Source: Azolla caroliniana (lineage: Eukaryota; Polypodiophyta). Taken from it: a stretch of 64,000 nt of DNA. A program made the translations under genes and the position numbers. Under the pieces are notes generated by a model that saw only the letters and a program-made list of their open reading frames with translations, made no database searches and was not told the origin of the DNA. The DNA is taken from NCBI GenBank assembly GCA_043228905.1, contig JBHGNT010000013.1, forward strand, positions 5,022,001 through 5,086,000. The letters run 5' to 3'. This document shows, piece after piece, positions 31,631 through 42,399 of the stretch. Each line of letters starts with the position of its first letter. Within the stretch, counting starts at the first letter, position 1.

Positions 31631-33356
31631 CCAACTTCTCTGCCTTTATCTTCGGGCTCTATTTTTCGGACAGCTTGGAGTTAGTTGGAAGTGTTGACTC
31701 GACCGGCTTCGCATCTGACATGCCGAACCTTTGAAGTACCTTTGTCACGTACTTCTCTTGTGACATCCACAACTATTTCTTCGACTGGTCTCAGATTATA
31801 TGCACCCATGATCTGTCTTGCCAGGCCTAGATCTTTTATTGAGGAGGTTCGGTTCAAGGCCTTCTTTAGCATTCCGTTTTGATTTGGTCTAGTCTGACAA
31901 CCAACATGTCATCCACATAGAACAGGAGTATCAGAAAGTCGCCTCCGTCAAATTTCTTCACGAACACGTAGTGGTCAGCCAACGTCTTGTGGTATCCTTG
32001 ATCGGTCATGAAGGAATTGAACTTCTGGTACCATTTCCGGGGAGCTTGCTTCAGTCCGTATAAGCTTTTCTTCAACCGGCACACTAGGTTCTCCTTCCCT
32101 TTCTTGACAAATCCCTCAGGTTGTTGCATTTAGATCTCTTCTTCGAAGTCACCGTGCAGGAATGTCGTCTTGACGTCTAACTGCTTGACCTTGAGATCCA
32201 TGCTTGCTGCAATGCTCAACACAGTCTAGATGGATGTCATCTTGACTACTGGGGTAAAGATCTCGTCCAAATCTAGTCCCTTTTTCTACTAGAAGCCCTT
32301 CACCACAATGTGGGCTTTGTACCTCGGTGGATTTCTGGCTTCTCCTAGTTTCAGCTTGTACATCCACTTCCTTTGGAGGTTTCTCTTTCCTTTCGGCAGC
32401 TTCGTCAATTTGTACGTATGGTTCTCATGTAGGGAATCCATTTCATCCTGCATGGCACTCAACCACTTGTGGTTGTGGGTGTCCCTCATTGCTTCTTCAA
32501 GGTTTTCCGGTTCCCCTCGTCGGTTAGTAATATTCGTTCTTCTTTCGGAAATATCTGAGGGGCTCTTCTTTCCATTAGAGGATATCTCCGACCCTGGTTT
32601 CTGACCACCAGTTCCTCCGTCTTTTCTTCATCCGAATCCGATTCGGGGTCTTGATAGGTCCAATGTCTAATTCTTCTTCTTCTTCTTCCATCAGTTCGTT
32701 TTCTTGTCCGACTCCAACTGGTTCTTCGAGTGTCATCTGGCTTCTAGTCGGATGGGTCCTTGCATCTTTCAACTGATCTCTATCGGTTAACCTGGAGTTC
32801 CCTGTCTTCCATGAAGATTATGTCTCGACTCGGGAAAACCTTCTTGTCGACCAAGTCCCACACTCGATAACCAAACTCATCATCACCGTATCCAAGGAAT
32901 ATGCATAGTCGAGACTTCAGATCCAATTTCGTACCCTTGTCCTTTGCTATGTGTACATAGGCGAGACAACCAAACACCTTCACATGTCGGTAGGATACGT
33001 CTTTACCTGTCCATACTCTCTGGAGTGTGTCTCCATCCAAGGGTTTTGAGGGTGATCTATTTACCACATAGGTCGTCGTCATCAACACCTCCGCCCAAAA
33101 TGTTAGCATGCTTCAGACTCTCTCCATCACAGTCCGATTCATCCTTTTCGCAATCCATTCAGCTCCGGTGTCTTCGGTATAGTAAATTTGAGCGGGGTTC
33201 GCTTCGACTGGCAGTACTCCTCGAATTGCCCCCGGTATTCACCTCCGTTGTTCGCTCGAACCACCTTCAACTTCCAGTCGGTTTCCCTTTCCACTCTCGC
33301 TTGGAAATTCTTGAAGATGGATAATACCTGGTCCTTTGTCTTTAGCGGTGAGACCC
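31631..33356 (-). pseudogene. copia H, 3' part: integrase and reverse transcriptase
   Basis: On the minus strand the order is integrase core (WKLKVVRANNGGEYRGQF; Asn replaces the second catalytic Asp), integrase C-terminal part (FGCLAYVHIAKDKGTKLDLK, FLGYGDDEFGYRVWDLVDKK), acidic linker (32575-32772) and reverse transcriptase (MQDEMDSLHENHTYKLTKLP, then MQQPEGFVKKGKENLVCRLK and FLILLFYVDDML with the catalytic YVDD). It ends in SIKDLGLARQIMG near 31800. RNase H and the 3' LTR are missing. The coding sequence is split by gypsy I inserted at 33357. Confidence 0.85.
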
Positions 33357-33830
33357 TGTTATGTACACATAACGTTGGTGAGGGTAGGTCACTAATATTT
33401 ACATTAGTGAAGGGTATGTTCACTATTATTAAAAAGGGGACTAATGATTGGATAGAATGAATGATATGTGCATGCACTATCATGATTTAGACAACCAATG
33501 AATAGAGAGCCTTTTAGAAAGGCACATCTATTCAAGGGGCCTAGGAAAAGGTATAAATATGAGGCTTCGCTACCCTCATAAGGATCATCACGTCGGAAGG
33601 CTGCTGTCGTAGACACCGGTGGTGCGGGCTAGGCTTTCGTCTCGACGATCGTGTTTATCTCTTCCAAGGTATTAGTCATCCTAATATCCGGCGGTATGGG
33701 ACGTCGGTGGTAGGTTGGCTATGTCTAGATCATAGCTCGGGGGTGGTCGGGTGGAACGGGTTCTTCTATCCAATCTATTTTCTTCCTTATTACTTGATTT
33801 GGTCTATTGATTAGTAATAGACTCTTAACA
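33357..33830 (+). repeat. 5' LTR of gypsy I
   Basis: TGTTATGTACACATAACG at the start contains the short palindrome GTTATGTACACATAAC. The LTR ends CTCTTAACA. The TATA box is at 33552-33559. Confidence 0.95.
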
Positions 33831-33831
33831 G

Positions 33832-33843
33832 TGGTATCAGAGC
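33832..33843 (+). other. primer-binding site of gypsy I
   Basis: TGGTATCAGAGC follows the LTR after one base and matches the 3' end of plant initiator Met-tRNA exactly. Confidence 0.95.
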
Positions 33844-34080
33844 TTTTACTAACAATTTTTTTGTTGTTTTGATGTTTTTTGCGTGTGAGCGAGGGGGATC
33901 TAACAAGGCTCGTCATGCTCTTCTCAGGATCAAAACAACACTCTAAACCCGGTATTCTTCTTTTTTGATCTCTTCTCTTTTTCTATTATGTGTTCTTTAT
34001 GGTCGAATCAAATTGGTATTACGTTTTATTCTCTTTCTTTCTACCTCCTACTACGCTACGATTTTACTTATTATTATGCA

Positions 34081-34510
34081 TCGGGCCGAGCGTGTTTGCA
34101 CTAATCGCACACGCTCAACTCATGGCCTTTTGCATATTGCGATATATATCCCACTCTCTCCTCTCTTGAACTCTTACGATAATAATTATTCTTGTGCATT
34201 GGGTCGAGCGTGTTTGCTCTAATCGCACACGCTTATCTCATGGCCGTTTTGCATATGATGTTGAGTATACCACTCTTCCCCTCTATTGAGCCATCACTTG
34301 GCCGATTCTAAGGGATGATGTGGCCTTGACAAGGTATATGTAGCTTACATATGCCACTTTCCTTTTTAATTAGCCATCAATTGGCCGATTCTAAGGGATG
34401 ATGTGGCCTTGACGAGGTATATGTCACTTACCTATGCCACTTTCCTCTTTAATTAGCCATTACTTGGCCGATTCTAGGGATATGTGGTGGTCTTGAGGAG
34501 GTGCATGTCA
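34081..34510 (+). repeat. tandem repeats in the gypsy I leader
   Basis: Two arrays lie in the untranslated leader. A 118-bp unit occurs twice (near 34081 and 34199), each copy with a hairpin GAGCGTGT...ACACGCT(C/T). An 83-bp unit starts at 34289, 34372 and 34455, with the core TTGGCCGATTCTA(A)GGGAT. They may act in RNA packaging or translation, which is inference. Confidence 0.8.
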
Positions 34511-35499
34511 ACTACCCTAGGGTTTCGTATCTTAGGGCATGTTTGATTCCATACACCTAATTGTTGATTATTCTAATTAAATTTTAATTTCATAAGTAGT
34601 GTTTCACTTATATGATTTTCTAGTAATTATTATTTACCCGCCCACAATTAACTCTCCTTTTTCCACTTCCTTTTCATGTATAAAGTATTTACATCGTTTA
34701 TTTTAATGTAACCTTTACGTGTAGACTATTTTTTCGTATGGAGTGGCTTGTTGAACGATTTTTTTCAACGGGTCATCTAGGTTTAACTCTTATCATCAAG
34801 CCTTAGAAAACGAGTAAAACCATATGAGTTCCCTTATTGATGTTTTACTCATGGATCTGAGTATTACATCTTTGCGCACAACACCGTCATCACTTGTATC
34901 AATTTGTGGCTTATGTCACAATTGTGCAAGTTATAACAATCATATTGGGATGTATATGTGCATACCTTGCACTTCCCATTTATTTGTGACATTGTTTTTT
35001 TCGTAGGTAACACATGGGTTCTTTTTTTTTTACCCTTGTTTTCGTCACTACTTAACTCTTATGAGTAGTGCCTTATTTTATCATTTTATCATCACGTTTG
35101 CTTATTGCTCGCAAGACTAGAATATTACTTGTGAGTGCACTTGTTTTTTCACGTAATACACTTTCTCGACCATATAATACATGATGGGTTGGCATTAATA
35201 TAAGGCTATCTAGGAAATTTCATTGATGTAAGAACCATGGTTGAGCCTCGGGGAGCCGCCATGATTACTCAAGATAGAGATCCGAGAAATACATCTTAGC
35301 TATGTTTTCCCCCATGGTTTTTAAAACACCATAGTGTTACCATAGTTATCGGATCTCGAATCACATCTCATATGTCTAGAGGGGTAAAGACATGAGATAC
35401 TTTCTTGGATAAAGTTCTTTCAATCAAAATTTCAAGCATTCATTTTGCTTGTGTATTTTCTGAACCTCCTTATTTTATTACATACCCACAGCGTGCATC

Positions 35500-38400
35500 A
35501 TGGAACAAGTTTTGAACGCAGTTGGAACGATCTCTCCAAATGAGACCTCTCAACCCCAATCCGCATCTCGCACACAAGCTGAGATCACTATTGAGCAATT
35601 GCTCACTACTACCTTGAATCAATTGGCCGAAATGAGACAGGCCAATATGGCATTGGAAAAGAAATTCCAAGAATTAACTATTGAGTCCAAGAAAGAAGGT
35701 GAACCTTCCTTCGTAGTCACGCCTTTCAAGGGAGATAAGAAAGAAAGAACCGAGGAGCCCATTAGCACTTGGCTTGGTCGTTGGGAGTCTCACTTTGAGC
35801 TTCATCCCAAGCCCGATGCAGAAAAAATTGGTTATGTCGGTCGTGAGTTAGGTGGCCGAGTTGCTGCTTGGTGGCGTGGCCTAAGGACCGCAAAAAACTT
35901 ACCCACAACTTGGGAAGGTTTCGTTGATGTTTTTAAGAAACAATTCTTGCAGCCACCTTCTCAAACCGAACAAGCGCAACACTTGCTCACATTGTCTAGT
36001 AAGCCATTTACCTCTCTCGAGGATTATGTGCATCACGCACGGACCCAGATCCAAAAATCGAGACTTACGGGTGAGAAATGGTTTGTCGCTTGTTTTTTGA
36101 ATGGTATTCCCAATGGGGATTATCATTGGATTGTCCATGACAAGGACCCCACAACTTTCGAGGAAGCCGTCAACATTGTGCTGCGATACCATAGGACTTC
36201 CAAGAAAGACCACAATAAACCTGAGTTCGCCAAAACTCCGAATGTCAAGTTCATTGGGAAACGTAAGCAATCCAGTGACACTCTTGACCGCGACTCAAAG
36301 AAACCGAACCTCTTCTGTGCATATTGCAAGAAGCGGGGCCACACAAAGGATACCTGTCGTCGTCTTGAGAGGAAGTCAATGAACACCCCTCCTCAAGACA
36401 AATCTACGAGTCACACAGGTGAGTCTTTTGATATTGTTGAAGTTCATACCAATCACTTAAGTTTATGTGAATGCACTTTTCCTTCACATTTACTTGGACC
36501 TAATGATTTACTCCGAGCAGTCGGATATATCAATGGAACACAAGCACATTTCTTGTTTGATTCCGGTAGTTCTCACAATTTTCTTAATGATCACTTTGTG
36601 CAGCAAATGGAGCTCCACATAAACGCAAGTGATCATATCTATCAAGTTCACATGGCAAATGGAAACGTTCAATACATCAGTGACATTGTTTGTCAACTGC
36701 CAATTCAAATAGATACTTATTTGGAGAAGCTTGACTTTCATGTTATGAAATTACAATCCGCAGATGTCATTTTAGGATATCCTTGGTTTTTTAATAAAAA
36801 CCCTTCTTTGTCCATTGATTGGGTTAATCACTCAATCACATTTGAACTTAATAATTGTAAACATTTTATTCAATGTTCCAAACTTCCTTCTCATTCACTT
36901 GTGTCTTCTAAATCTTTAAGTGAGTATTCTAGTTCATTAATTTATTCGTGTGTAATTGATCCTGCGGTTCAATTTTATTATTTTAATATTGACGCCACAC
37001 AATTACCACATTTTGAGCAACGATTACTCGACTCTATTTTAGAGGATTTTCAAGATGTGTTTCCTACTGAATTACCGCTTACTTTACCACCTAAACGTAA
37101 TGTGGACCATCAAATTGAACTCATCCCTGGGGCTGCTCCTGTGAGCATTCCACCTTACCGACTTAGTCGATTAGAAGAGGATGAGATCACTAAACAACTT
37201 AAGGAATACTTGAGTATGGGCCACATTAGGTATAGTAAATCACCTTGGCGTGCACCAGTTCTATTAGTCAAGAAGAAGGAAGGTTCGTGGCGAATGTGTA
37301 TCAATTATCGCCGTTTGAATAAAATGACAATTAAGAATGCATATCCATTACCTCGTGCCGATGATTTGATTGATCGTTTGCACGGGGCTCGATATTTTAC
37401 GAAAATTGACTTACGAACTGGTTATCATCAGATTCGCATCGCCGAGGATGATATTCCTAAAACCGCTTTTCGTACGCGCTATGGCCATTATGAGTTTTTA
37501 GTCATGCCGTTTGGGTTGACTAATGCTCCAGCCACATTCCAACAAGCGATGAATGATGTTTTCCGAGATCAACTCGGTGATTTTGTTGTCGTCTTCTTGG
37601 ATGATATTTTGATATATAGCCGTACCTTGCAAGATCATGTTCAACATGTTCGATTTGTTTTGCGAAAGTTGCGTGACAACTCTTTCTATGCAAAACATTC
37701 AAAATGTGACTTCTTCCAAAAATCTATTGTGTACCTAGGTCATTTAATTACAGAAAATGGCGTGGAAATTGAACCTTCTCGTATTGAAAAGGTTAAACTT
37801 TGGCCCATTCCTCGTAATATTCGTGAACTGCGATCATTCTTAGGGTTTGTTGGATTTTTACGAAAATCAATTCGTAACTATTCCAAATTGACTACGCCAT
37901 TAACTGACCTTTTAAAAGGTCATCCACGTAAGTCTGTCAAACCAATTTCATGGAATGAACAACTTGACAAATCATTTGAGACACTCAAGGAGCATGTGTG
38001 TCAGGCTCCCACTCTTCTATTACCAAACCCTTCTAAGCCTTTCTCAATTGAAACCGATGCTAGTGATTATGCTATTGGTGCACTTCTTTATCAAGGTGGT
38101 CACCCTATTGCTTTTGAAAGTAAGAAGCTTGATGCTGCTCAATCTCGGTATTCGGTTCAAGAGAAAGAGTTGTTTGCGGTGATACACGCACTTAAAACAT
38201 GGAGGCACTATCTCTATGGAAATAAATTTGTGGTTACAACAGACCATCAATCATTAAAGTATTTTTGTGACCAGACCGATCTTGTTGGTCGTAAAGGCCG
38301 TTGGGCTGACCTTATGCAAGATTTTGATTTTTCCATACGCTATCGCAAGGGTTCTATGAACACCCTTGCTGATGCTCTTAGTCGCATTAAAGAAGTTAAC

Positions 38401-39903
38401 ATGCTTAGCTTCACGGAAATAAAATCTGATCTTTTAGATCACCTTCGAGGGAAATACCTTGATGACAGTTATTTCTCAAAATATTGGACGAAAGCTGAAT
38501 CTGGTTTAGATGCCGATACTAGCACCCTACCCTCGAAGGAGACCTTTCACATTACAAACGGTTTGCTCTACCGTAGTGGAAAGGTCTGTGTTCTAGATTT
38601 ACCAAATGTTAAACAGAAAATTTTTCATGAATGTCATGATGCACCATCTGCTGGTCATCCTGGAATACAACGCACACTCGTTCTCATCTCGTGTACTTTT
38701 TTCTGGCCTAAGATGCGCTCTGACGTGCGTAAATACGTAACTCAATGCTTACAATGTCAGATTAATAAGTCGGAACGACTTAAAGCTGCTGGTCTTTTAC
38801 ATCCCTTAGATATTCCCAACAATAAATGGGAAAGTATCTCGATGGATTTTATTGTTAGTTTACCTCGTACACAGAGGGGTCATGATGCCATATGGGTTGT
38901 CGTTGACAGGCTAACAAAATTAGCTAGATTTATTCCTACAAAAACCACGGTAACCGCTCAACAGTTGGCTGATCAATTTGTTGATGAATTATTTCGTTTT
39001 TATGGATTACCGATGGATATTGTTAGTGATCGAGATTCCAAGTTTACTAGTGACTTTTGGACTCAGGTCTTTAAGAAACTAGAAACTACGTTGAGCATGA
39101 GTTCCGTAGATCATCCTCAGTCTGATGGACAAACTGAACGAGTTAATCAAATTATTGAGGACATGCTTCGAGCTTATGTAGCAAAAACCCCTTCTAAGTG
39201 GGAGCAATACCTTCCTATCTTAGAATTTGCCTATAATAGCTCTAAACATACATCCACTGGATATAGTCCTTTTATGTTGATGTATGTTTTTCAGCCACGT
39301 GCCCCAGTTGATGTCACGATTCATCGTGATACATTAGACAGTACACGCAATTTTTTGCAAGACATGAACCAAATGTTGCATATTGCCAAAGAAAATGTCA
39401 AGACAGCTCAAGATCGTGCTGGATTTTATGCTGATCAGGATAGACGTCCTCGTGCATTTACTATTGGTCAAAAAGTTTTTTTGCGTGTCCCGACTGATTC
39501 TACGTCATTATCTACGGGCAAGTGCGCTAAGTTAGCCCCACGATATTGTGGCCCATTTGAAATCCTTAAGCGAGTTGGGTCATCTGCTTATCACCTTGCC
39601 TTACCTCGTAACGTTGGTATTCATCCTGTTTTTCACGTCAGTCGTCTAAAACCATTTTTAGGCTCTGGTGATAACACCATCACAATCCAAGATCTTGTAA
39701 CATTAGAGGATTTTTCTTACAAACCTCATGTTCCTGAACGAATTCTTGATTCTCGTACAAAACGTTTACGTTCTAAAGAGATTCGGCTATTCAAGATCAA
39801 ATGGATGGATAAACCTATTGATGATGCCACATGGGAACGCGAGCATTCGCTTAAGGCACAATTTCCTCACTTTATATTGCAAGAGTGCAATCTTTTGAAG
39901 TAG
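35500..39903 (+). CDS. gypsy I gag-pol polyprotein (1467 aa, intact)
   Basis: One uninterrupted frame. Gag spans about residues 70-235 (WLGRWESHF, WWRGLRTA, VFKKQFLQP), with the CCHC knuckle CAYCKKRGHTKDTC at 273-286. Protease has D354 in DSGSS. Reverse transcriptase has YRLSRLEEDE, MCINYRRLNK, KIDLRTGYHQIRI and FLDD at 699-702. RNase H starts near 848 (IETDASDYAIG). The integrase zinc domain runs from about H1043 to C1083, and the catalytic triad is D1116, D1177 and E1213, with the expected 35-residue gap. The C-terminus (1408-1462, PERILDSRTKRLRSKEIRLF, then ATWERE) is a chromodomain-like module that can direct integration to marked chromatin. All catalytic residues are present. It belongs to the plant chromoviruses; the exact clade was not determined. 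Confidence 0.97.
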   Translation: MEQVLNAVGTISPNETSQPQSASRTQAEITIEQLLTTTLNQLAEMRQANMALEKKFQELTIESKKEGEPSFVVTPFKGDKKERTEEPISTWLGRWESHFELHPKPDAEKIGYVGRELGGRVAAWWRGLRTAKNLPTTWEGFVDVFKKQFLQPPSQTEQAQHLLTLSSKPFTSLEDYVHHARTQIQKSRLTGEKWFVACFLNGIPNGDYHWIVHDKDPTTFEEAVNIVLRYHRTSKKDHNKPEFAKTPNVKFIGKRKQSSDTLDRDSKKPNLFCAYCKKRGHTKDTCRRLERKSMNTPPQDKSTSHTGESFDIVEVHTNHLSLCECTFPSHLLGPNDLLRAVGYINGTQAHFLFDSGSSHNFLNDHFVQQMELHINASDHIYQVHMANGNVQYISDIVCQLPIQIDTYLEKLDFHVMKLQSADVILGYPWFFNKNPSLSIDWVNHSITFELNNCKHFIQCSKLPSHSLVSSKSLSEYSSSLIYSCVIDPAVQFYYFNIDATQLPHFEQRLLDSILEDFQDVFPTELPLTLPPKRNVDHQIELIPGAAPVSIPPYRLSRLEEDEITKQLKEYLSMGHIRYSKSPWRAPVLLVKKKEGSWRMCINYRRLNKMTIKNAYPLPRADDLIDRLHGARYFTKIDLRTGYHQIRIAEDDIPKTAFRTRYGHYEFLVMPFGLTNAPATFQQAMNDVFRDQLGDFVVVFLDDILIYSRTLQDHVQHVRFVLRKLRDNSFYAKHSKCDFFQKSIVYLGHLITENGVEIEPSRIEKVKLWPIPRNIRELRSFLGFVGFLRKSIRNYSKLTTPLTDLLKGHPRKSVKPISWNEQLDKSFETLKEHVCQAPTLLLPNPSKPFSIETDASDYAIGALLYQGGHPIAFESKKLDAAQSRYSVQEKELFAVIHALKTWRHYLYGNKFVVTTDHQSLKYFCDQTDLVGRKGRWADLMQDFDFSIRYRKGSMNTLADALSRIKEVNMLSFTEIKSDLLDHLRGKYLDDSYFSKYWTKAESGLDADTSTLPSKETFHITNGLLYRSGKVCVLDLPNVKQKIFHECHDAPSAGHPGIQRTLVLISCTFFWPKMRSDVRKYVTQCLQCQINKSERLKAAGLLHPLDIPNNKWESISMDFIVSLPRTQRGHDAIWVVVDRLTKLARFIPTKTTVTAQQLADQFVDELFRFYGLPMDIVSDRDSKFTSDFWTQVFKKLETTLSMSSVDHPQSDGQTERVNQIIEDMLRAYVAKTPSKWEQYLPILEFAYNSSKHTSTGYSPFMLMYVFQPRAPVDVTIHRDTLDSTRNFLQDMNQMLHIAKENVKTAQDRAGFYADQDRRPRAFTIGQKVFLRVPTDSTSLSTGKCAKLAPRYCGPFEILKRVGSSAYHLALPRNVGIHPVFHVSRLKPFLGSGDNTITIQDLVTLEDFSYKPHVPERILDSRTKRLRSKEIRLFKIKWMDKPIDDATWEREHSLKAQFPHFILQECNLLK

Positions 39904-39910
39904 GGGAGTA
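39901..39910 (+). other. polypurine tract of gypsy I
   Basis: TAGGGGAGTA overlaps the stop codon and abuts the 3' LTR, the position where plus-strand DNA synthesis starts. Confidence 0.85.
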
Positions 39911-40384
39911 TGTTATGTACACATAACGTTGGTGAGGGTAGGTCACTAATATTTACATTAGTGAAGGGTATGTTCACTATTATTAAAAAGGGGACTAATG
40001 ATTGGATAGAATGAATGATATGTGCATGCACTATCATGATTTAGACAACCAATGAATAGAGAGCCTTTTAGAAAGGCACATCTATTCAAGGGGCCTAGGA
40101 AAAGGTATAAATATGTGGCTTAGCTACCCTCATAAGGATCATCACGTCGGAAGGCTGCTGTCGTAGACACCGGTGGTGCGGGCTAGGCTTTCGTCTCGAG
40201 GATCGTGTTTATCTCTTCCAAGGTATTAGTCATCCTAATATCCGGCGGTATGGGACGTCGGTGGTAGGTTGGCTATGTCTAGATCATAGCTCGGGGGTGG
40301 TCGGGTGGAACGGGTTCTTCTATCCAATCTATTTTCTTCCTTATTACTTGATTTGGTCTATTGATTAGTAATAGACTCTTAACA
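39911..40384 (+). repeat. 3' LTR of gypsy I
   Basis: The length equals that of the 5' LTR. Differences seen by eye are two changes in the GAGGCTTCG/GTGGCTTAG stretch after the TATA box and one in CTCGACG/CTCGAGG. Confidence 0.95.
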
Positions 40385-41931
40385 GACCCACATCTTTCGA
40401 TTGTGGTCATCTATGAACACATGAAGTACTGCGATCTAGCATGTGACTTCGTGTGCACTTGACATACATTAGTATGCACAAACTCTAGTGGTTCATTCCG
40501 TCTTGTCGGTGGTCTTGATTGGAAAGAGGTTTGGTTCTGTTTGCCGGCCAAACAGTCAGTGCACCTCTCAAGCTGCATTTATTTCACCTCCGGAATGAGG
40601 TTAGCTTCGGCAAGTCTATGCATCCCTTTCTGGCTCATATGACACAACCTCTTGTGCCACAACTCACCGGTAGTGTCGGATACCACGTTCACTTCTTCTC
40701 GGCATATCCGGGCATGCATTAGGTACAATGTGTTGATCTTTCGGGCTTGGGCCACGATGAGGCTCCCTATGCTGAACGTCATAACTTCGTTCCGGGTGCT
40801 ACCTGTGTAGCCTTCATCATCTAGCTGACTAGCTGATATCAGGTTCAAGCGAACCTCCATAACGTGTCGGACACCTTTCAGCAACAACTTGCACCCAGTT
40901 GAGGTCGTCAACCACCCGTCTCCTATGCCGACAATCCGGCATGCACCTTCATTCCCCATCCTCACACAACCGTGATCTCCGGTTGTGTAGGATGCGAAAC
41001 ACTTTCGGTTGGGAGTCAGATGGAACGATGTTCTGGAGTCAACCACCCATGTCGTCTTGTCGCTGACAAGATGTAGCTTGCTCTCCTCGGTGATGAACAA
41101 TAGTTCTTCCTCACTCATCGTGATTGCCAACATTCCTTTCCAATCCGAACTTCTCCGGTTCGAACCCTTCTTTGAGTCGGCATTATCGATTCCTTTCTCC
41201 TTCTGGAAGTGTCGGGAATTCTTCTAGAAGTGCCCTAACTTTCTGCAATAAAAGCAAGTGGGCCTCCCCCTTGACTTCGACCTCATCCTTAATTTGTCCT
41301 AGTTCTGGGGATTCCGATTCCGGCCTCTTCCCTGGTTATGGTCGTCTTCCGTGGCTAAGGCCTTGGGATCAGTTCCGGACTCTCGGTCCTTCCGGCGAGC
41401 TTCTTCATCGAGCAAGCTTGTTTTTACCCTTGCTAGGGATAGATGTTTTCCTTCCGGCCTGGTGTTGCCCAAAGTGACAACTAGCATCTCCCAATTATCC
41501 AGGAGTACCCCGCCGGCTAGAGGTACTTCCAACAAGGTTGTTTGATTTATAAGCCCCTAGAAGGCATTTATGTGCTTCGCCATACTTGAGTCGTCGTGGT
41601 ATCAGATTCTCACTAACTTCTGGACTATTGAGACCTGATTCACAACATTTTTCCTCTCCAACATGGTACCAATTTTCTCCTAGAGCACATGAGCCTTACT
41701 CTCTTCATTAAAGTTGTTGTACAGGCTCATGTCGATGAAGCATCGAATGTATGCCGTCATCTTCATGTGCATCACCTCCTAGTTCGCGACATCAGTTTTA
41801 TCTGGTCTTTTGTCTCCAAACTGTACTGGCAACTAGAGATCTTTGACCACCAACATCTTCCTCATCTTCGACTTCCACACTGGGTAGTTGGATCTGGTGA
41901 GCTTGAACATGCCGCCGAATGGATCTTTCGT
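40385..41931 (-). pseudogene. copia H, 5' part: gag, protease and pre-integrase
   Basis: On the minus strand, gag begins near 41930 (KLTRSNYPVWKSKMRKMLVV). It passes through a damaged zinc knuckle (CFYCRKLGHF then a stop) to a protease region (WVVDSRTSFHLTPNR, in which the active-site Gly is Arg). The GAG-pre-integrase domain follows (LLLKGVRHVMEVRLNLISAS, then ELWHKRLCHMSQKGMHRLA). Integrase continues until gypsy I interrupts it. Together with 31631-33356 this is one minus-strand copia broken by the insertion. Frameshifts and stops occur throughout gag. Confidence 0.85.
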
Positions 41932-41944
41932 GGTTTGATACCAA
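41932..41944 (-). other. primer-binding site of copia H
   Basis: TTGGTATCAAACC on the minus strand resembles the initiator-Met primer site and lies 3 nt after the LTR end. Confidence 0.65.
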
Positions 41945-41946
41945 TT

Positions 41947-42390
41947 TGATAAAAACAATGCTCGGCCACAACCGAGTCTGGAACGCACGAGAAAATAAAC
42001 AGAAAATAGTAATGCACTTCACAAGATAGAAGAGACGAAACCAGATGTTAACGTGGAAAATCCTAATCGGGAAAAACCATGGGAGCCCACAAACTCCAAC
42101 TATCACTATGAGAGAGTAAGTGTACAATAGGAGACTCAGAGGCAACTACCTCAAGCTCTATCTTTGCCTACTAGTAGTTATAACTCAAAAATGATTCTCT
42201 GTCTCTGTACAACCATGATGATAACAACATTATGAATACAGTTTCCCTAGTTATATTTATACTCATATAACTTTAGGACTATTTACAACGATGACCTGAA
42301 ATAGTCACATTGGAACATACACATAAACTAATGTTTGGCTGGATACCAACCGGATCCATTCTCATCCGGATCCCATCCGGAGGGACTGAA
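41947..42390 (-). mobile_element. 5' LTR of copia H
   Basis: On the minus strand a TATA box (TATAAATATAAC near 42263) and a CA end near 41947 frame the LTR. The 5' start is placed near 42390 where the LINE begins, and may be truncated. Confidence 0.6.
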
Positions 42391-42399
42391 TTCCGAAGA

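Larger units (their letters stand above)
33357..40384 (+). mobile_element. gypsy I: complete chromovirus-type LTR retrotransposon
   Basis: The element is structurally complete. It has 474-bp LTRs at 33357-33830 and 39911-40384, a perfect initiator-Met primer site, a 1.66-kb leader, one gag-pol ORF, a polypurine tract and a perfect GACCC target duplication (33352-33356 and 40385-40389). By eye the LTRs differ at only three positions, so insertion is recent. It lies inside the integrase gene of copia H, in the opposite orientation. Nothing visible prevents activity. Confidence 0.97.
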
